A stretch of DNA of 64,000 bases from Hemerocallis citrina (taxonomy: Eukaryota > Streptophyta > Magnoliopsida > Asparagales > Asphodelaceae), in contig CM030364.1 in NCBI GenBank assembly GCA_017893485.1, positions 247,331,818 to 247,395,817 on the forward strand. The letters run 5' to 3'. The stretch's first letter is position 1, and each line of letters begins with the position of its first letter. Both the position numbers and the translations under genes were made by a program. The notes beneath the pieces were generated by a model. It searched no databases and was not told the origin of the DNA. It worked only from the letters and a program-made list of their open reading frames with translations. Positions 62,702 through 64,000 of this stretch are shown here, in pieces.

Positions 62702-64000
62702 TGGACTGGTCAATTACTGTTCCATACTTCCCTGCCAAAAGTATCCAAGATTCTTCTATTCCAAATTTTACTTGCGGCTGCATGACGATGCTAATTGTAG
62801 TAGGGATTAAGTTGTTTCATTCTATCTTACTAGAAACCACAGATCCCATGAGGTCTAATATCTGGGTTGTATGTTCTGTATCGTGGAAATGGTTTGGAAC
62901 ATTAACATCGACACTAGTAAGTATTCCACCAGTCTACATATAGATACATGGTGTTATTACATATAATGTCTCCATTCTTGCACCATTTCACAGATACATA
63001 TTATTCTTCATTCCGACATTCCTGATAATCGTTTGGTGGAAAGAAAATAATTTACCAAAATCTCTGTTGCAGGGTGCAGGCGGGTGATGGTGGTTGCTAA
63101 CAGATGGTAATTGTTGTAGTTGAGTTACTGAGCTGTTGATGTTCTACACTTATTTCATATTTTTATAACTCTGGTCGGTAAGACAGAACCTTTACTCTGC
63201 AGACCAGACGTTGACGTATAACTGTAACATTTATAGTTGTATGTTTCTTTTTTGCATATATTTATTTTCTTTCAGCAACGAGGTTCCTTGATATATTTTT
63301 TTCTTTGTTGCAATCTAGCCAAGATGATAACCAACTCTTGGCATGCTAGGCTGTTGCTGCTGTCATGTTAAATGGAGGACTCATTGTCTTGTACCATCAC
63401 TCTCTTTGCCTCTTTTTGGGCTTTTTTTTTTGGTTCTGCTATCTTCTAGATGTTTTTAGCTTGCTACACTTTCATATGTCATGGCCAAATGATGATGTAA
63501 GGTATGTTGTGACTAGTTGATTATATATGACAGGCGATTCAATTTAGGGGTTATGCTGGTTGGTTAGTCGGCTTTCTCTATGCATCGAACTTTGTATATA
63601 TGGTTATTGTTTGGTTTCATTAATACAACATAGATATTGATTGTTGAGCAGAAAAGGAAAACTACAACCAAGAAAAATGATTGTTTGGTATGACAGCGGA
63701 TGAAGAACTCCATTGGATGAGTCGAAAACTGGAGAAAAATTATAGAAAGACTTCCTTGTTATAATGAGATGGTGTAACATAACTTGTTTTTAGGATTGTT
63801 ACAGGATGCATATACAATGCGAGCCCTGGATATGGTGATAGAAATTGATCTGGATGTGACTTTAGCCTTGGATATGTCTGTTCATCGTTTCTCTTATTGA
63901 TCTGTTGGTGTGGTTTCTGTTCTTATGCTGTATTTTTGTTTGTGATTGATTACAATTAGTATATACTAGTATTATACACGTGCACACGTGCACGTGGAAA
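62702..64000. other. Right-end segment without a recognised gene
   Basis: Moderately AT-rich DNA with no conserved coding frame. T-rich stretches before AG (e.g. 63050-63075) look intron-like, and it may belong to the same unidentified transcription unit as 59660-60454. The window ends in a CACGTGCACACGTGCACGTG palindromic tract (63977-63996). Confidence 0.4.

Noticed and set aside
63977..63996. Regulatory palindrome CACGTGCACACGTGCACGTG
   Set aside because: Contains G-box cores but no gene is attached within the window, so no regulatory role can be supported.

Overview
The window is nuclear DNA of a flowering plant. It has long AT-rich spacers, GT-AG introns, Ty3/gypsy, RTE, hAT, Mutator and Harbinger elements of plant type, and one recognisable spliced host gene, a CMC1-like twin-CX9C mitochondrial protein. 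The species cannot be told from the sequence. Nearly everything else is transposon, much of it nested and broken.

Region 1 (1-22558) is a rearranged cluster of one Ty3/gypsy family resembling the Tekay/Del group. Its LTRs are about 2.95 kb, begin TGTAACTCCC and end GTGACA, and are followed by an initiator-tRNA-Met type primer-binding site. One almost complete but mutated copy (element B, minus strand) has internal DNA at 13552-18284 and an intact 5' LTR at 18285-21230. A second copy (element A) enters from the left edge (1-980) and differs from B at only a handful of positions. Between them lie LTR pieces in both orientations joined at abrupt switch points, and a non-autonomous derivative in which most of pol is replaced by an intronless copy of a plant LOG gene (cytokinin riboside 5'-monophosphate phosphoribohydrolase). 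LOG sequence occurs twice, at 6187-6523 (3' part) and 9551-10398 (full CDS with one internal stop). Both copies join the LTR/polypurine region at the same base. An LTR terminus sits exactly inside the first LOG copy, as if one LOG-bearing element inserted into another. This is the most unusual thing in the window.

Region 2 (22559-37800) has AT-rich spacer, a 1.3 kb Mutator-like element carrying a possible captured gene fragment (23349-24682), and the CMC1 gene. CMC1 has three coding exons between 25857 and 34398. Its 6.5 kb second intron holds a 4.7 kb non-autonomous chromovirus with both LTRs and a TSD (28938-33658). A G-rich Harbinger-type element follows (35403-36715).

Region 3 (37800-49560) contains a 7.2 kb hAT element (38120-45359) whose transposase gene is broken by a Helitron-like end, a 256 bp hAT MITE and a near-complete RTE LINE with a 17 bp TSD. 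Next come a 29 bp minisatellite of about 32 units able to form serial hairpins, a 124 bp repeat of about 5 units, and the 5' part of another LTR retrotransposon.

Region 4 (49560-64000) contains a large fold-back MITE (about 50280-51434), a Mutator-like element carrying a plant mobile domain gene and an N-terminal mudrA relic facing each other (51614-55958), a second degenerate hAT (56256-59643), a transcript-leader-like segment, and a 2.2 kb element that is essentially one inverted repeat with 0.93 kb arms and a 10 bp TSD (60455-62691). A tRNA-like SINE candidate lies in its loop. The last 1.3 kb shows no recognisable gene.
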